The translations under genes and the position numbers were made by a program. Below are positions 63,401 through 64,000 of a stretch of DNA of 64,000 nucleotides, piece after piece. The first letter of the stretch is position 1. Each line of letters begins with the position of its first letter. Under the pieces are notes generated by a model, which was not told the DNA's origin, made no database searches, and saw nothing but the letters and a program-made list of their open reading frames with translations. This stretch comes from Antedon mediterranea (taxonomy: Eukaryota > Echinodermata > Crinoidea > Comatulida > Antedonidae). The stretch lies in assembly GCF_964355755.1 (NCBI RefSeq), contig NC_092670.1, forward strand, positions 27,641,795 to 27,705,794, written 5' to 3'.

Positions 63401-64000
63401 AAAATGGTCAAAAACGTTTTTAAATACTATATTAAGCTATTTTGTGTTCTTTGATGTTTTTGTGTGAAAAGTTTTATCGAAATGCTCAAAATGGTCTAAA
63501 ACGGTTTCTAATGTGATTTTAAGCACTTTGGTGTTTTTATGTTAACAAGTTTTTTCGAAAATCACAAAATGGTCTAAAATGTCTCCAAATGCGATTTGAA
63601 GCTTTTCTAAGCACTTTGGTGTTTTTATGTTAACAAGTTTTTTCGAAAATCACAAAATGGTCTAAAACGTCTCCAAATGTGATTTGAAGCTATTCTAAAC
63701 ACTTTGGTGTTTTTATGTTAACAAGTTTTTTCGAAAATCACAAATTGGTCTAAAACGTCTCCAAATGCGATTTGAAGCTATTTTAAGCACTTTGGTGTTT
63801 TTGTGTAACCAAGTTTTTTCGAAAATCACAAAAGGGTCTAAAATGTCTCAAAATGCGATTTGAAGCTATTCTGTACACTTTGATGTTTTTTTGTTAACAA
63901 GTTTTTTCGAAAGTCACAAAATGGTCTAAAAAGTCTCCAAATGCGATTTGAAGCTATTCTAAGCACTTTGGTGTTTTTATGTTAACAGGTTTTATCGAAA

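Larger units (their letters stand above)
1..64000. repeat. 88-bp-family satellite DNA array with multi-level higher-order structure, spanning the whole window
   Basis: The window is filled from first to last base by head-to-tail copies of one AT-rich monomer family. The basic period is 88 bp; for example, the same motif recurs at 1972 and 2060. I see no inversion, no foreign insertion and no stretch over 300 bp that is not satellite. Spacing arithmetic gives about 540 A-class monomers and 98 B-C pairs. Because 88 is not a multiple of 3 and stops fall in every frame, the array is not coding. Two monomers span 176 bp, close to a nucleosome repeat, and A/T runs recur roughly every 8-11 bp. That is typical of satellites but does not by itself prove a centromeric role. 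Long arrays with higher-order order are known from centromeres and heterochromatin of animals and plants; the lineage here is unknown. Both ends of the window are inside the array, so its full length is not seen. Confidence 0.97.
55498..64000. repeat. Superunit VII (3' end outside the window), barcode 9,4,2,8,3,6,2,12,4,6,13...
   Basis: B units are at 55498, 56454, 56970, 57310, 58178, 58606, 59299, 59639, 60849, 61365, 62057 and 63367. The first four intervals match VI, and the following 3,6,2 matches superunit I (8,3,6,2). The 12-monomer interval corresponds to I's 7 and 8 joined after loss of 428 bp, and it also contains a 10-bp deletion. The 13-monomer interval has no counterpart in the window. 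The 3-bp C insertion is at 62198. The sequence tracks superunit I at offset 57,055 and then 56,617 until about 62,957. Confidence 0.85.

Noticed and set aside
1-64000. CRISPR array (regular short repeats)
   Set aside because: There are no conserved repeats alternating with unique spacers. The whole 88-bp unit is repeated, GC is about 32%, no cas gene is present, and the scale is that of eukaryotic satellite.
1-64000. Mobile-element origin (LTRs or terminal inverted repeats) of the superunit
   Set aside because: Superunits have no terminal repeats, target-site duplications or coding remnants. Their boundaries are arbitrary points in a continuous tandem array.
1-64000. Telomeric or simple-sequence repeats
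   Set aside because: No run of a telomere-type hexamer or heptamer, or of di- or trinucleotides, exists beyond the short T and A runs inside monomers.

Overview
The whole 64 kb is one uninterrupted tandem-repeat (satellite) array. I found no protein-coding gene, RNA gene, transposon or single-copy sequence on either strand. Every stretch reads as the same head-to-tail 88-bp monomer family, about 32% GC, all in one orientation. This is eukaryotic heterochromatin of the kind found at centromeres, pericentromeres, knobs or B chromosomes. The species cannot be told from the sequence; I did not recognise the monomer as any named satellite.

The array has at least three levels. Level 1 is the 88-bp A-class monomer, with positional subtypes, plus two diverged relatives: B (87 bp) and C (77 bp). 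Level 2: B and C always occur joined as a 164-bp B-C pair, and pairs are separated by whole numbers of A monomers. I located 98 B units by hand. All 97 spacings between them equal 164 + 88n bp within a few bases (n from 2 to 13), except one that is 10 bp short because of a visible 10-bp deletion. Level 3: the order of n values forms a barcode that recurs about every 8 to 10.5 kb and divides the window into seven superunits.

Superunits, measured from the C of CTGTTTTG in the first B: I 1-8300 (cut by the window edge; 8,3,6,2,7,8,4,6,9,2,9,5); II 8301-16243 (9,7,8,3,7,2,7,7,2,4,3,3,4); III 16244-26086 (as II with an extra 7,2,7); IV 26087-36640 and V 36641-47195 (9,7,8,3,7,2,7,7,2,4,10,4,9,4,3,4); VI 47196-55497 (9,4,2,8,7,2,4,10,4,9,4,3,4); VII 55498-64000 (cut; 9,4,2,8,3,6,2,12,4,6,13...). 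Length differences between superunits are accounted for by whole cassettes: a 1,900-bp duplication in III, a 2,611-bp gain in IV to VI, a 2,329-bp loss plus a 76-bp replacement in VI, and a 428-bp loss in VII. This is the pattern expected from unequal exchange or gene conversion in an actively homogenised array.

Superunits I and VII resemble each other more than either resembles II to V over about 6 kb (1-6,340 against 57,056-62,957). This suggests either a still longer period near 57 kb or a mosaic array. Short open frames that recur here, such as a 63-codon one in six superunits, are products of repetition and not genes. All counts were made by eye, and junction coordinates are good to a few bases, or to the range stated.
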